From NCBI GenBank assembly GCA_002169475.2, contig NHKK02000021.1:9543-16251 (forward strand): a DNA stretch of 6,709 bases. Reading direction: 5' to 3'. Of the stretch, positions 6,402 through 6,709 are shown in pieces (the stretch's first letter is position 1; every line of letters begins with the position of its first letter). Below the pieces are notes generated by a model, which did no database searches, was not told the DNA's origin, and saw only the letters and a program-made list of their open reading frames with translations. This DNA comes from Candidatus Pelagibacter sp. TMED239 (lineage in GTDB: Bacteria; Pseudomonadota; Alphaproteobacteria; Pelagibacterales; Pelagibacteraceae). A program made the position numbers and the translations under genes.

Positions 6402-6709
6402 TTTATAACCCAAATTTGATTTTTAGTATTTACTTCATAATTACTATAATTCATTATCTTCAAAAAATTATTAGGAGTGCCATTAAATATAATTTTATAA
6501 ATATTATTTTTATTATTAAATTTAAAAATATAAAAATCATAAATTAAGTCTGTATTGCTTAATATTTCTTCAAATTCTGAAATTTTTGAATTATTATTAT
6601 TATTAATTGATATTGTTAAATATAATTTAATAGATGTATTAATTTCATTTTTAGATTTCCAGTAATTTTCATACACAGTTTTTAAATTTTCAGAAAATTC
6701 TTCGATATC
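6398..6709 (-). CDS. 3' end of a hypothetical protein, possibly DUF2066 family (runs off the window)
   Basis: The frame is open from the right edge to a TGA at 6400-6398, giving about 103 codons. The only in-frame start-like codon near the edge is a GTG at 6676, and the frame continues upstream of it (encoding D-I-E-E-F-S-E-N-L-K-T), so the gene is truncated by the window rather than starting there. The visible part is rich in Asn, Ile and Lys and contains YWKSKNEINTSIKLYLTIS, a five-Asn run, then YKIIFNGTPNNFLKIMNYSN and a closing NQIWVIK. A C-terminal alpha/beta pattern ending in a Trp strand, together with its place immediately upstream of hdaA, recalls the DUF2066 proteins found there in other Alphaproteobacteria. 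Similarity is weak and the assignment is an inference. Its stop overlaps the hdaA ATG (ATGA). Confidence 0.6.
   Translation of the reverse strand, partial: DIEEFSENLKTVYENYWKSKNEINTSIKLYLTISINNNNNSKISEFEEILSNTDLIYDFYIFKFNNKNNIYKIIFNGTPNNFLKIMNYSNYEVNTKNQIWVIK
6590..6604. repeat. (ATT)5 trinucleotide run
   Basis: Five perfect ATT units on the plus strand encode five consecutive Asn (AAT) codons in the minus-strand partial gene. A short slippage-prone tract; in-frame length change would only alter the Asn run. It is probably a by-product of AT bias. Confidence 0.7.

Noticed and set aside
6402..6413. TTG-started 4-residue extension of the hdaA-like protein
   Set aside because: The ATG at 6401 gives an ATGA overlap with the upstream gene and a better family start. 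The TTG has no clear Shine-Dalgarno.
6674..6676. GTG as the true start of the right-edge gene
   Set aside because: The frame stays open upstream to the window edge with ordinary codons, so the GTG is more likely an internal valine of a truncated gene.
1..6709. Defence system, CRISPR array, mobile element, riboswitch or tRNA
   Set aside because: I found no spaced repeats, transposase-like protein, tRNA-like cloverleaf or structured leader. Nearly all bases are accounted for by housekeeping genes.

Overview
The window is a strongly AT-rich, densely packed stretch of bacterial chromosome. It has short or negative intergenic gaps, mostly TAA stops and weak ribosome-binding sites. The gene set points to an alphaproteobacterium: AccB/AccC next to a type II dehydroquinase, a DUF2155 secreted protein with an NDUFA12-family complex I accessory subunit, an alphaproteobacterial-style AspRS, and an HdaA-like DnaA relative. 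The AT bias and compaction look most like the SAR11/Pelagibacterales group or a similarly streamlined marine lineage. That placement is inferred from protein style and base composition, not from a marker search.

Layout. (1) Left plus-strand operon, 73-2285: aroQ (aromatic amino acid pathway), accB and accC (biotin carboxyl carrier and biotin carboxylase of acetyl-CoA carboxylase). A possible divergent gene starts at the left edge. (2) Minus-strand pair, 3011-2282: an NDUFA12-like complex I protein followed by a DUF2155 secreted protein that overlaps it by 38 bp. The DUF2155 stop interlocks with the accC stop in a shared TTAA. (3) A 114-bp divergent promoter region, 3012-3125, with an extended dyad symmetry. 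(4) A plus-strand stand-alone gene, 3126-3950, resembling only the C-terminal part of adenosylcobalamin-dependent (class II) ribonucleotide reductase. (5) A minus-strand operon entering from the right edge, 6709-3954: the 3' end of a DUF2066-like gene, an hdaA-like replication regulator, and aspS. These are linked by an ATGA overlap and by a 0-nt stop/start junction with an internal Shine-Dalgarno.

Most of the window is housekeeping: fatty-acid and shikimate precursors, respiratory complex I maturation, replication-initiation control and tRNA charging. I see no defence system, mobile element, CRISPR array or RNA gene. The points most worth a second look are the orphan NrdJ-tail protein without catalytic domain or cysteine tail, the apparent absence of aat from the accC-DUF2155 junction, the divergent promoter dyad, and the tightly coupled hdaA-aspS junction with a TTG start.
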